Assembly: GCF_000711225.1 (NCBI RefSeq)
Contig: NZ_JOMG01000002.1
Coordinates: forward strand, 1,004,501-1,068,500
Source: Pelobacter seleniigenes DSM 18267
GTDB lineage: Bacteria; Desulfobacterota; Desulfuromonadia; Desulfuromonadales; Geopsychrobacteraceae
Direction: 5' to 3'
DNA length: 64,000 bases
Below the pieces are notes generated by a model. It worked only from the letters and a program-made list of their open reading frames with translations, did not search any database and had not been told where the DNA came from. Shown here piece after piece: positions 44,329 through 52,979 of the stretch; positions within the stretch are counted from its first letter, which is position 1; each line of letters opens with the position of its first letter. A program made the translations under genes and the position numbers.

Positions 44329-46413
44329 GTGCATCGAGGAAAATTTGGATTAACTCTACTAATGTTTTCATTATGTCTGTTCATCTGGTCATGCGGAGAT
44401 AGTGATAATAACAAAACTTCAAACAATGATAAAATTTCTAAAGCCGAAGCCGTTGCAGAAATCTCGGATTATTTCCAATGGCCGCACCCTGATGATTACA
44501 ATGATGTCTGGAGAAATCCCCCGAAAAAATTCAATGATGTCAAAACAACCGATGAATATGGCAAGCTGATTGAAGCCGCCTATGAAGAAGGCATTATCAA
44601 TGCAGATGACAGTGGCAACTTCAACCCTGACAGCAATATCACCTACGGGGAAGCTATTGAGATTATGGCTGAAGCCTTCAAACAGCCGGAGGACACCATT
44701 GCTCCCTATATAGGCGGTGCAAACTACACCACTGCTGACAGTGAAAATACTTTATCAACAGCGGATTTCGAAGCGGCTTTCAGCACGATTAAAAACACTT
44801 TTGTTGCGCCACCCTACGCCCTGCCAAGGCAAGCCCACGCAGCTCCACGCCGCTATGTCAAAATGTACACCCCGACCCCGGGCGCCACCATCTATTATAC
44901 CTGGTGCCAAAGTTCCGATCCGACCAGTAATGATTGCACTGAACCGACCACTGACAGCGCTGTCTACACAGTTGCAACCAAGGGACATATCAACCATTCT
45001 CTTGGATTCTTCCTGTCCGAGGATACCGACAGCTACATTACCTACAAAGCCATGACTGTTAAAGAAGGATCGATCTCCAGCCCGATCCAGGCCTTTACCT
45101 GGCACCTTCACCGTCTCGGTTACTCTCCCTATAACGCCAAATTAATGGTGCAAGGGACCGAGAATCGCCCGACCGTATACCAGATTTACAATGACGCTGA
45201 ATCCTTACGCCCCATGGCTTATTATATCGAAGGGAGCCGCGAAGCCATTGTTTTCGATGCCCTTTTCACCCAGATTACGGATGATAACCCGAACCTGGCC
45301 CAGTATGTGAGAGACAACCTTCTTCCTGTTGGTAAAAAACTCAGTCTGGTTGTTGGGCATGCCCACCCCGATCACGATGCCCAGGCCCGCAATTTTGCAG
45401 AGGCCGGTTATGATATTTACGCCAATGAGCGAGGCTGGTCGAGTAGAGCAGGTTATTATACCGAAGCCCAACAGTCCGCGATTAAAAATGTCGACGAAGG
45501 TGATTCCTTTGACCTGGGTAACTGTACCCTGGACGTCTACGCCCTGCCCGGACACCAAGACAGCTTGGTTATCCTTCAGGATAAGGAGAACGGCCTGATT
45601 TTTGCCACGGATATCTACGGCTGTACCCGAGCTGGCTCCGCCGACAATGTCAATGTTGCTGGGCTGAAAGTCGATCGCCTGCTCTCATTTGCCCAGCAAA
45701 CCTACACCAATTATCTCAAAAACAACGGCAGAACGGATATGGTCTTTACCGGTCATGATGAGACGGCCTTAGCCGATATCAACCTGCATATCTTTGAAGA
45801 AGCCTTGCAACAAGTGATTGACAACGGTGAAGCCGCCTGCTCACCAACGCTGCGCGGAACCACCAATGCCGACGTCACCGCCCGGACCACCCTGATTGGC
45901 GACATGTGGCATGATGGCACCAACTGGATCGCCCTGATAATCGGTGGGAACATGGGGGATGATTACGAATATTTGACCAACACGCCGGTCAATGCCGACG
46001 GTGCCACTACGGCCGTCAATTACAACGGAGCTGACGGATTCACCCATTATTCGGTCCTCTCCAACATCGAAATCGAAGGGGGCGAACTTGAAGGAGTCGA
46101 CGTCGCCTGGGCCGATCCGGCAACCTTCACTTGGGCCGGAGAGGAAATTACTGTAGAAAACTCCCTGCCAAACAAGTTCGATCCATGGACTTACAGCTAC
46201 ACCATCAAAGTTCCACAAGAGAACAGCACTCTTACAGTTATTCCGACAACCATGTCGACCAAGGTCCAATCTATTAAGCTGAATGGTGAAGAGGTCGGCT
46301 ACCGCTCACACAACACAGTGAACGTCAACGATGGGAGCATAATCACCATCGATGTAGTTGCTCCGGATAATGAAACCACCAGCAGCTACACGTTTACAGT
46401 TGCTAAATATTAA
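44329..46413 (+). CDS. Lipoprotein with SLH-like and metallo-beta-lactamase domains
   Basis: 694 residues. Signal peptide ending in a lipobox with Cys22 (IWSCGD). An SLH-like segment at about 66-118 (FNDVKTTDEYGKLIEAAYEEGIIN), a chitobiase-like/Fn3-like beta domain at about 175-260, and a metallo-beta-lactamase domain at about 280-500 with HAHPDHD (His344, His346, Asp348, His349), GHQDS (His409), TDIYG (Asp428) and GHDE (His476), the complete dizinc set. A cadherin-like beta-sandwich ends the protein (about 600-694). A surface or periplasmic hydrolase of unknown substrate. Followed by a second large lipoprotein, probably functionally linked. Confidence 0.85.
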   Translation: MHRGKFGLTLLMFSLCLFIWSCGDSDNNKTSNNDKISKAEAVAEISDYFQWPHPDDYNDVWRNPPKKFNDVKTTDEYGKLIEAAYEEGIINADDSGNFNPDSNITYGEAIEIMAEAFKQPEDTIAPYIGGANYTTADSENTLSTADFEAAFSTIKNTFVAPPYALPRQAHAAPRRYVKMYTPTPGATIYYTWCQSSDPTSNDCTEPTTDSAVYTVATKGHINHSLGFFLSEDTDSYITYKAMTVKEGSISSPIQAFTWHLHRLGYSPYNAKLMVQGTENRPTVYQIYNDAESLRPMAYYIEGSREAIVFDALFTQITDDNPNLAQYVRDNLLPVGKKLSLVVGHAHPDHDAQARNFAEAGYDIYANERGWSSRAGYYTEAQQSAIKNVDEGDSFDLGNCTLDVYALPGHQDSLVILQDKENGLIFATDIYGCTRAGSADNVNVAGLKVDRLLSFAQQTYTNYLKNNGRTDMVFTGHDETALADINLHIFEEALQQVIDNGEAACSPTLRGTTNADVTARTTLIGDMWHDGTNWIALIIGGNMGDDYEYLTNTPVNADGATTAVNYNGADGFTHYSVLSNIEIEGGELEGVDVAWADPATFTWAGEEITVENSLPNKFDPWTYSYTIKVPQENSTLTVIPTTMSTKVQSIKLNGEEVGYRSHNTVNVNDGSIITIDVVAPDNETTSSYTFTVAKY

Positions 46414-46430
46414 TCGACCGTAACAATTTT

Positions 46431-46463
46431 CAGAGTTGTCTGCTCAATCAGCAGGCAACTCTG
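46431..46463 (+). terminator. Hairpin after the metallo-beta-lactamase lipoprotein gene
   Basis: CAGAGTTG (46431-46438)/CAACTCTG (46456-46463), extended inward by TCTGCT/AGCAGG. It begins 18 bases after the stop. T-run weak. Confidence 0.55.
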
Positions 46464-46623
46464 AAAGTATTTAACCTTGCTCTGCCCTATACAGAGTTGA
46501 GTTTTCCGTACAACCTTTGCCATTTACAATGAACTCATTGAAATAACTGAATGGGGATTCATAACGGTCAGTCATTTGTTTTCTGATTCTTTTGAGGTCT
46601 AATTTCCTATTTTGAGGAGAAAA

Positions 46624-48756
46624 ATGATGTTAATCCAGAACAGATTTAAGTATATCCCCCTATGGCTGGCCATCCTGGCTATGACAGCATTGCTTCTCAG
46701 CGCCTGTTCTTCAGATTCTGACAATCATCATTCATCATCTGAACCCGAGGTTGTCGTTCCTGAAGCGACCAACCTGAACGACTATACGGAGGCCCTTGAA
46801 ATCGACTACAGTCAAGCAGCACAGCTGCCCCTGACGGGTTACTTTTCCAAAGCAGTCGGCACGGACAGGACCTTAAAAGTGTACGTTTCTGAAAATGCGC
46901 CGCTACGTTCCAGATGGACCGTTGTCGCTGTTCCGGACGGTGTGGAAACCTACACATTCTTGCACAAAGAAGGCTGGATCTCTTTAGCCGATAAGCGGGG
47001 AGAAAGTATTCTGGCGCTTGAACCAAGTGCAAACGGGTGGGGAAGCGTTGCAGATGAAGAGGACTATGTCACCGAGGCGATGACGTTTTTAATGACGACA
47101 AATAATGATAACGGCATATCCGTCACTTCAACCTTCAGCACGTTTTACCTGGTCGGTTATGAAGCTGGCTGCTCTCCCCTGGAGGCATGGGCGGCGGAGT
47201 ATCCGATTTATGTCATCAGCCAGGCCTATATCGCTGGCTCTGGTGCTGGTCAGGCCTACTTGGACACTGTCGGCGCTCAAGAGTATGACGGCCACAACAC
47301 CGGCGGCTACAATCCCGGCCCTGATGATAATGTTTTTATGAACACTTTGATGCAGCTGGGCTACGACGGAACCTTTATTACCCACAGCGACGTTCCTGTG
47401 CCAACCTTGTTCGCTGGTTATGATCCGAATGACTACAGCCTCACTTATTGGAAAGCAGCTAACGATGTCTTAGCCGAGCCCGATGGCGATGTCTACCGAC
47501 AGTATGTTCATTCCAATGCATGGCAAACCCAATATGCCAATCATTGTATCCTGAACGATAACCCGTTGGCGCTGTATGGCATTTCCCAGGTCAAAGTCAG
47601 TAATTCAACCGCTATGACCGCCAGTGAAATTTACGATTTCCTTTCCATCTTTACTAGATATACCAACACCTTCGCCTACAGCAACAATCTGGAATACCGC
47701 CTCGACTATGCTGAAATGATGGTCGCAGCGCAAACCGAAGCTGCAACCGGTGTCAAAGAGACCAATCTGGTCACCAAAGTCGATGGCTCAACAGTCGGCT
47801 ATGAAGTATACGCGCAGGTTGCGACGCAGGTTCACGCATATAACGATCCCGACTCCGGGACCATGATCGCAGGCATTTTTGCACTTGACGATTACAACAT
47901 GGACGGCGTACTTGATCCACGTGATTACCTGATCTATATCCCGGATAGCGCCAAAGAAATCTGGGGCGACCAGGGAGCACCGATTGTCATTGTTCATCCA
48001 GGCAACACTCAAACCGCCAGCGTCTTCATGGACTGCGCTATGTGGTGGCAAGTGGCTGATGATGAAGGCTGTGTCATCGCGATTGTTGGCGAAATGTACG
48101 GATCAGCGACCAGCGCAACCTGGCCGAATGGTCTGCAAAGTGCAAATTTCGACTATGTGCTTGCCGACATTTTGAAGAATTCCATCGCGACAGATTATGT
48201 TCCGCTGGACTTCACCAGAGTCTACGGCGGCGGGCATTCACTGGGGTCAAAAACAGTCCAGACGCTTGCCCTGACTGATACTGATTTGTTCGCGGCGGTC
48301 GCCAGCACATCTTTCCCGTCGATGAATTTTGACGGTGCCCCGATTGCAGGGCAAACCGGCGAAATGATACCGATCTATCTGCAGCACGGCCAAAGCGACC
48401 TGCCTTTCGAGATGCCGGATCTGTGGGGCGCAGCTCCCATGCAAGCATGGGCACAGGATTTTTTTAATGCCAACGGCCTGGATACGGACATCAACAGTTT
48501 CAATCTTTCTAATACCATCGGTCGTTTTCAGGATTATATCTGGAGCAATAATCAGAATATTCCGCTGGTGAAATATACCTATACCCTGGCCCGCGAGCAC
48601 AACTGTATCCCTGAAGAACAGGTTCTGGCTTGGGAATACCTTAAACATTACAGCTTTGAGCGAAATGCAGGCGGCAATGTTACGGCACGCTATTTCAGCA
48701 ACTCGGGATTCTTCCTTGCTGATGAAATTCAAATAGTCAAAGACAGTACACCATAA
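46624..48756 (+). CDS. Lipoprotein with tandem alpha/beta-hydrolase-like domains (PHB-depolymerase-like esterase)
   Basis: 710 residues from ATG 46624 behind AGGAG (ATG 46627 equally possible). Signal peptide with lipobox LLLSACSS. The C-terminal domain has the nucleophile elbow GGGHSLGS (Ser about 539), LQHGQSD (Asp near 597) and REHNC (His near 658), a plausible triad. The N-terminal half shows a similar layout but with GYEAG where the elbow should be and FAGYDPND later, so it resembles a catalytically dead hydrolase domain. DYNMDGVLDPRDY in between is a dockerin/EF-hand-like calcium loop. Substrate unknown; polyester or aryl-ester cleavage is possible. Confidence 0.75.
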   Translation: MMLIQNRFKYIPLWLAILAMTALLLSACSSDSDNHHSSSEPEVVVPEATNLNDYTEALEIDYSQAAQLPLTGYFSKAVGTDRTLKVYVSENAPLRSRWTVVAVPDGVETYTFLHKEGWISLADKRGESILALEPSANGWGSVADEEDYVTEAMTFLMTTNNDNGISVTSTFSTFYLVGYEAGCSPLEAWAAEYPIYVISQAYIAGSGAGQAYLDTVGAQEYDGHNTGGYNPGPDDNVFMNTLMQLGYDGTFITHSDVPVPTLFAGYDPNDYSLTYWKAANDVLAEPDGDVYRQYVHSNAWQTQYANHCILNDNPLALYGISQVKVSNSTAMTASEIYDFLSIFTRYTNTFAYSNNLEYRLDYAEMMVAAQTEAATGVKETNLVTKVDGSTVGYEVYAQVATQVHAYNDPDSGTMIAGIFALDDYNMDGVLDPRDYLIYIPDSAKEIWGDQGAPIVIVHPGNTQTASVFMDCAMWWQVADDEGCVIAIVGEMYGSATSATWPNGLQSANFDYVLADILKNSIATDYVPLDFTRVYGGGHSLGSKTVQTLALTDTDLFAAVASTSFPSMNFDGAPIAGQTGEMIPIYLQHGQSDLPFEMPDLWGAAPMQAWAQDFFNANGLDTDINSFNLSNTIGRFQDYIWSNNQNIPLVKYTYTLAREHNCIPEEQVLAWEYLKHYSFERNAGGNVTARYFSNSGFFLADEIQIVKDSTP

Positions 48757-49072
48757 AAGATCGAGCTCGACAAAAAACTGACTGCCGGCGGCCAATATAC
48801 CCAAAGGGAAGCTGATAAGTACTGGTCGAGGGCGACAAGCTACCAACACTTCTTTGCACCGAGATCCGCGCCAAAGCCGGGTTAAATCCTTAGCAAGAAG
48901 TCCCTTCGGTGGCGATCTGAAAGTAGCAATGCCGGCTTTCAGATCGCCACTGCCTGGCCAAAAAACCACAGCAACTTTCTGCACCGACCGGACCAGTCTT
49001 AAAAAATCTGCTAAACTGACCGAATATTTTCAGCAATGTTTCCCGTTAACCTATTGCATCCGGGAGGATCCC
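48757..49072. other. 316-bp intergenic region with a 15-base perfect hairpin
   Basis: GTGGCGATCTGAAAG (48909-48923) and CTTTCAGATCGCCAC (48936-48950) form a perfect stem around 12 bases. No T-run, so it is more like a REP or MITE-type palindrome than a terminator. Nothing else coding is evident. Confidence 0.55.
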
Positions 49073-49249
49073 ATGGAAGTGACAGACAAAGTTCTGGCAG
49101 TTATGCAGACCGCCGGCGAACCGCTCAACGCCGGCAAGATCGCCGAACTCGGCAGCATCGACCGCAAGGAAGTCGATAAAGCGATGAAAAAATTAAAAGC
49201 GGATGGGAAGATTGTTTCGCCCAAACGCTGCTACTGGAGTCCGGCGTAA
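49073..49249 (+). CDS. Small winged-helix DNA-binding-like protein
   Basis: 58 residues, start ATG 49073 six bases behind GGGAGG. The sequence [21 protein letters not shown], then [31 protein letters not shown], reads as three helices plus wing, similar to a minimal winged-helix domain. Small stand-alone proteins of this kind occur in anaerobic bacteria and archaea without assigned function. Convergent with the EmrB gene. Confidence 0.75.
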   Translation: MEVTDKVLAVMQTAGEPLNAGKIAELGSIDRKEVDKAMKKLKADGKIVSPKRCYWSPA

Positions 49250-49312
49250 CGCTACAGATAACTCCCCGGGCAGCTCTCCGGATGCGGCGGGCTGCCGCAT
49301 TATCCCTCTGTG

Positions 49313-50887
49313 CTACTTCAACCTCTGCTCACCAAGCGTCTGCCGCATGAGCAGCGCCGGCAGCAACGCCAGCATAAAAATCGCCGCCACCAGCATGAAA
49401 CTGTCACGATAGCTCAGCAGGTTGCCCTGGGCATAGATCATCCGGCCAAGATAGTTCAGCTCTCCGCCGCGCAACTGGCTGGTGGGCAACCCGGCTTTGC
49501 TGAGCAGCTGGCCAACCCCCTGCAGCAGACTCCGAGTTGCCGCGCCGCTGCCATCCTGGGTGGCGGTCAAAGCAGCCACATACAGCTGGGTCCGCCGCTC
49601 CAGCAAAACCGCCAGCAGATTCACCCCGAAGGCTCCGCCCAACTGGCGGACAAAATTGATCGTTCCCGAGCCCTGGCCGATCCAAGCAGCGGGCAAAGCC
49701 CTTAACGCTCCCGCGTTCAGACTTGGAATCATGGTTCCCAAGCCGATCCGGCCGATCATGATCCAGCCGGCCAGAGCCCAGAAAGTACTCTGCACATCGA
49801 CCCCGGTGAGCAGAAAGGAGGACAGGGCAAACAGGCCCAGTCCGACCATGATCATGAGATAAGCCGGGATTTTATCCGCCAGTCGTCCGGAGATGGGAAA
49901 CACCAATCCGAGGATCAGTCCGGCCGGCATCAGCAGCAGGCCGGAACGGGTCGGGGTATAGCCCTGAATAGTCTGGACAAACAGGGGCACCAGGTAGGCG
50001 GTGCCGTAATTGCCGGCGCCGAAAATCAGCGCCACCAGACAGGCCCCGGCAAACCCCCGCGAGCGAAACAGGCGCAAATTGAGCATCGGCGCGGGGTGGC
50101 ACAGTTCCCAGAGCAGAAAAGCGCAGGCCGAGACCAGGGCCAGCACCAACAGGCCGACGATCCAGTCAGAGTGCCAGCCGTAACGCTGACCGTTGGACAG
50201 GCCGTTGAGCAGGCTCATCAAAAACAAGGACATCAGCCCGAAACCGATCCAGTCGAACGGCTTGATGCGGGCTCCGGCAGCCCGACCGGGCATGAACAAC
50301 GTCGCCAGCAGCAGTCCGAGCAGGGCGGGCGGGACACAGAGGAAAAATACGTAGCGCCAGCTGAAGCCATCCACCATAACCCCACCCAGGGTCGGCCCGA
50401 AGGCCGGCGCCAGGACCACCCCAAGGGCATAGATCCCCATGGCTGAGCCGCGTTTTTCCGGTGGAAAGACCTGAAAGATCACCTGCATGGAGAGGGGCTG
50501 CAGAATGCCGGCCGCAGCCCCCTGCAGCAGCCGGGACAGGATCAGCAGTTCCTGCCCCGGGGCCAGTCCGCCCATGATCGATGCCAGCAGGAACAAGCTC
50601 ATGGCCGAGATGAAGGTGGCGCGCTGGCCGAAGGACTCGACCATCCAGGCATTGAGCAACATGGTTCCGGTCATGGCGGCCAGAAACCCGGTCGAGAGCA
50701 GCGAAGCGACATCCTGCCCCATCCCGAAGGTCCCCATGATATCGGGGAGGGCGACATTGACAATGGTCGCGGTCAGCACCGTGGAAATGGTGCCCAGCAT
50801 GACCGTGCCGGAGACATACCAGCGGTACGCTGGCCCAAAACGCTCAAACAGCCGGTCGGTGTGACTGACTGCCGCCGGCTCAGTCAT
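49313..50887 (-). CDS. emrB: EmrB/QacA-type multidrug MFS transporter (DHA2)
   Basis: 524 residues with 14 membrane segments. VTVLTATIVNVALPDI-like opening (residues about 35-50), LSRLLQGAAAGILQPLSMQVI and motif C GVVLAPAFGPTLGG mark a drug:H+ antiporter of the 14-TMS family. The start overlaps the 3' end of the EmrA-like gene by 8 bases. Works with EmrA and an outer-membrane channel to expel hydrophobic compounds. Controlled by the MarR regulator at the head of the operon. Confidence 0.94.
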   Translation of the reverse strand: MTEPAAVSHTDRLFERFGPAYRWYVSGTVMLGTISTVLTATIVNVALPDIMGTFGMGQDVASLLSTGFLAAMTGTMLLNAWMVESFGQRATFISAMSLFLLASIMGGLAPGQELLILSRLLQGAAAGILQPLSMQVIFQVFPPEKRGSAMGIYALGVVLAPAFGPTLGGVMVDGFSWRYVFFLCVPPALLGLLLATLFMPGRAAGARIKPFDWIGFGLMSLFLMSLLNGLSNGQRYGWHSDWIVGLLVLALVSACAFLLWELCHPAPMLNLRLFRSRGFAGACLVALIFGAGNYGTAYLVPLFVQTIQGYTPTRSGLLLMPAGLILGLVFPISGRLADKIPAYLMIMVGLGLFALSSFLLTGVDVQSTFWALAGWIMIGRIGLGTMIPSLNAGALRALPAAWIGQGSGTINFVRQLGGAFGVNLLAVLLERRTQLYVAALTATQDGSGAATRSLLQGVGQLLSKAGLPTSQLRGGELNYLGRMIYAQGNLLSYRDSFMLVAAIFMLALLPALLMRQTLGEQRLK

Positions 50888-52046
50888 AGGCGCTGACTTC
50901 CAGTTCCGCCATCATACCGGGCTTGAGCTGGCCGTTGTGCTGTTCCACGCTCACCCGCACCGGCAGGCGCTGGGCGATCTTGGTGAAATTGCCGCTCGGA
51001 TTGGGATTGGGCAACAGGGCAAATTCACTGGTCGCGGCCTGACCGACGCTCTCGACCAGACCACTAAAAGTTTTCCCCGGCAAGGAATCAATGGTGATCG
51101 TTACCGCCCTGCCAAGCTTGAAATAACGGATATCGGTCTCTTTGACATTGGCCTCGACCCTGACCCGGTTCGGATTATGAACCATCATCAGCCGCTGGCC
51201 GGGCGTGACATACTCGCCCTCTTCGACAAACACCCGGTCGATGACGCCGGCGAAGGGCATGGTCAGCACCCGGTCCTGTACATCGAGGCGGGCGCTGGCG
51301 AGTTCGGCCTGCAGCTGGTCTTGCTCAGGACCCAGCTCAGCCTGCTGCTGGTTAAGGACCTGGATTTCTTCTCGCTCGGATTCAGCCTGGGCCAACGCCG
51401 CCCGGCTCTCATCAAGAGCGGCTGCGGCTCTTTCTATTTTGTGGTCCAGCGCCCTCAGGCTGGTCCTGGTCTGATCAAGCCGTGAGCGGTCGATGCCGCC
51501 GATGGGCGCCAGCTCTTCGGCGCGGCGGTTTTCCCGTTGGGCAAAGTCCTGCTGCGCAGCAATGACGGCAAGGTCGGCTTCGGCCTCCTTCACGGCCGCG
51601 CGCCGCGCCGTAATCCTGCTGGCCGTCTGGCGGTCGATCATGTGGCTGCGGGCCAACAGCTCCTCCTTCCGCGCCGCAATCCCCGCCAGGCGGGCTTCCA
51701 GCTGCTGAACCTTGAGCTGACTGTCACGACTGTCGATGGTCACCAGCTCGGCTCCTTTTGGTTCGCTGTTCCCTTCATCGACCGGAAGTCCGGTAATCCA
51801 GCCGGGAACCCGACTGCTGATCACCAACATGTCCGCCGCGATGCGTGCGTCATTGACATAGACATGAGTGAATTGCTGGACCAGCCACCAGCCGCCGGCG
51901 CACAGAATCAGCGCCCCTGCCACGGCCAGCAGCACAGAACGCTTTACCCGCAGCAGACGCCCTTTGTTCCCATCTCGGCGCTGCGAAGTCCGCCCCGGTT
52001 GCTCCCGGTTCGGAGGCGTGTTTTTAAAATCGGTTTCCTGATGCAA
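50880..52046 (-). CDS. emrA: HlyD/EmrA-family membrane fusion protein
   Basis: 388 residues. One N-terminal membrane anchor (VLLAVAGALILCAGGWWLVQQF), the biotinyl-lipoyl half-motif VYVNDARIAADMLVISSRVPGWI, a long alpha-helical hairpin (about 110-260), then PFAGVIDRVFVEEGEYVTPGQRLMMV and a beta-barrel end. Bridges EmrB to the outer membrane. 15 bp downstream of the MarR gene. Confidence 0.94.
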   Translation of the reverse strand: MHQETDFKNTPPNREQPGRTSQRRDGNKGRLLRVKRSVLLAVAGALILCAGGWWLVQQFTHVYVNDARIAADMLVISSRVPGWITGLPVDEGNSEPKGAELVTIDSRDSQLKVQQLEARLAGIAARKEELLARSHMIDRQTASRITARRAAVKEAEADLAVIAAQQDFAQRENRRAEELAPIGGIDRSRLDQTRTSLRALDHKIERAAAALDESRAALAQAESEREEIQVLNQQQAELGPEQDQLQAELASARLDVQDRVLTMPFAGVIDRVFVEEGEYVTPGQRLMMVHNPNRVRVEANVKETDIRYFKLGRAVTITIDSLPGKTFSGLVESVGQAATSEFALLPNPNPSGNFTKIAQRLPVRVSVEQHNGQLKPGMMAELEVSAYD

Positions 52047-52061
52047 ATTAATAATCCTCGC

Positions 52062-52514
52062 TTATTGAAAGCCGTGCAGGGTATTTAATTTTTTATTGAT
52101 CTTGGCAAAAACCTGGAGACAGACCTCCAACTCCGCATCATCGATATCGGCGAATATTTCAGCCCGCAGACCTTTGACCGCATCTTTGATCTGACTGAGG
52201 TTGCAGGCCGCTTTATCCTGCAAATGAATGGATTTGGCGCGGCGGTCGGCAGCCAGCGCCCGCCGCTCTATCAACCCTTCGCCCTCCAGCCAGTCAAGAG
52301 TCTTGACCAGGGTCGGCCCCTGGACTCCGACGGAGCAGGCCAGCTCTGTCTGGGTCACGGGATCGGGCAGCCGGGAGAGGTGCAAGAGGGTCATCCAGCG
52401 CGATTCCGTCAGCCCATGGGGGGCCAAGCGGCGATTGATTTCTGCACGCCAATGGCGCACGATCCGCCCCATCAAAAAACCGAACCGTTCCTGTTCTGTC
52501 TTGGGAATAGTCAT
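52062..52514 (-). CDS. MarR/SlyA-family regulator of the efflux operon
   Basis: 150 residues from ATG 52514 (AAGGA eight bases upstream). Winged helix: LTESRWMTLLHLSRLPDPVTQTELACSVGVQGPTLVKTLDWLEGEGLIERR, wing AADRRAKSIHL. It is the first gene of the operon and is preceded by a 20-bp palindrome, so autoregulation with release by drugs is likely. Confidence 0.93.
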   Translation of the reverse strand: MTIPKTEQERFGFLMGRIVRHWRAEINRRLAPHGLTESRWMTLLHLSRLPDPVTQTELACSVGVQGPTLVKTLDWLEGEGLIERRALAADRRAKSIHLQDKAACNLSQIKDAVKGLRAEIFADIDDAELEVCLQVFAKINKKLNTLHGFQ

Positions 52515-52547
52515 GATCAATATCCTTCGTAGATTTAGATAGCCAAC

Positions 52548-52567
52548 TATTAGATAGCTATCTAATA
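52548..52567. promoter_or_regulatory. 20-bp palindromic operator of the marR-emrAB operon
   Basis: TATTAGATAGCTATCTAATA is a perfect palindrome 34-53 bases upstream of the MarR start, with a further half-site TTTAGATAGC at 52534-52543. Typical size and symmetry for a MarR dimer site. Confidence 0.75.
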
Positions 52568-52737
52568 AAATAATCCATCAGCTGTCAAGAGGCAATGGCG
52601 GGGAACTTTTGCTACGGTCGGGTTTAAAAACGGGTGGGAGGAACCTCAGCAGAACTGAGGAGGACTCTAGGGCGCTGGCTCCTTGAATGCACGCAGGTCG
52701 AAAGCCATTCCGGTCACGGAAAGCGGAGTCAGCTGAA

Positions 52738-52765
52738 ACAAAAAAAAGCACCCAAGGGTGCTTTT
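52738..52765 (-). terminator. Intrinsic terminator of the tRNA-Val gene
   Basis: On the minus strand, AAAAGCACCC and GGGTGCTTTT (52765-52756 and 52753-52744) form a stem followed by a run of T. It begins 28 bases after the tRNA 3' end. Confidence 0.85.
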
Positions 52766-52792
52766 AATGGTGGTCTTATCCAGCTTATCAGC

Positions 52793-52867
<75 letters not shown>

Positions 52868-52979
52868 GCAATCAACTGCGGCGCTTCTTCTATCAAACTG
52901 GCGCGCCAACTGTCAAGTTATTTACTGAAAAATCCTCAAAAATTGCCCTACCGATGCTGCAAACAATCCTCTCGGCAGC

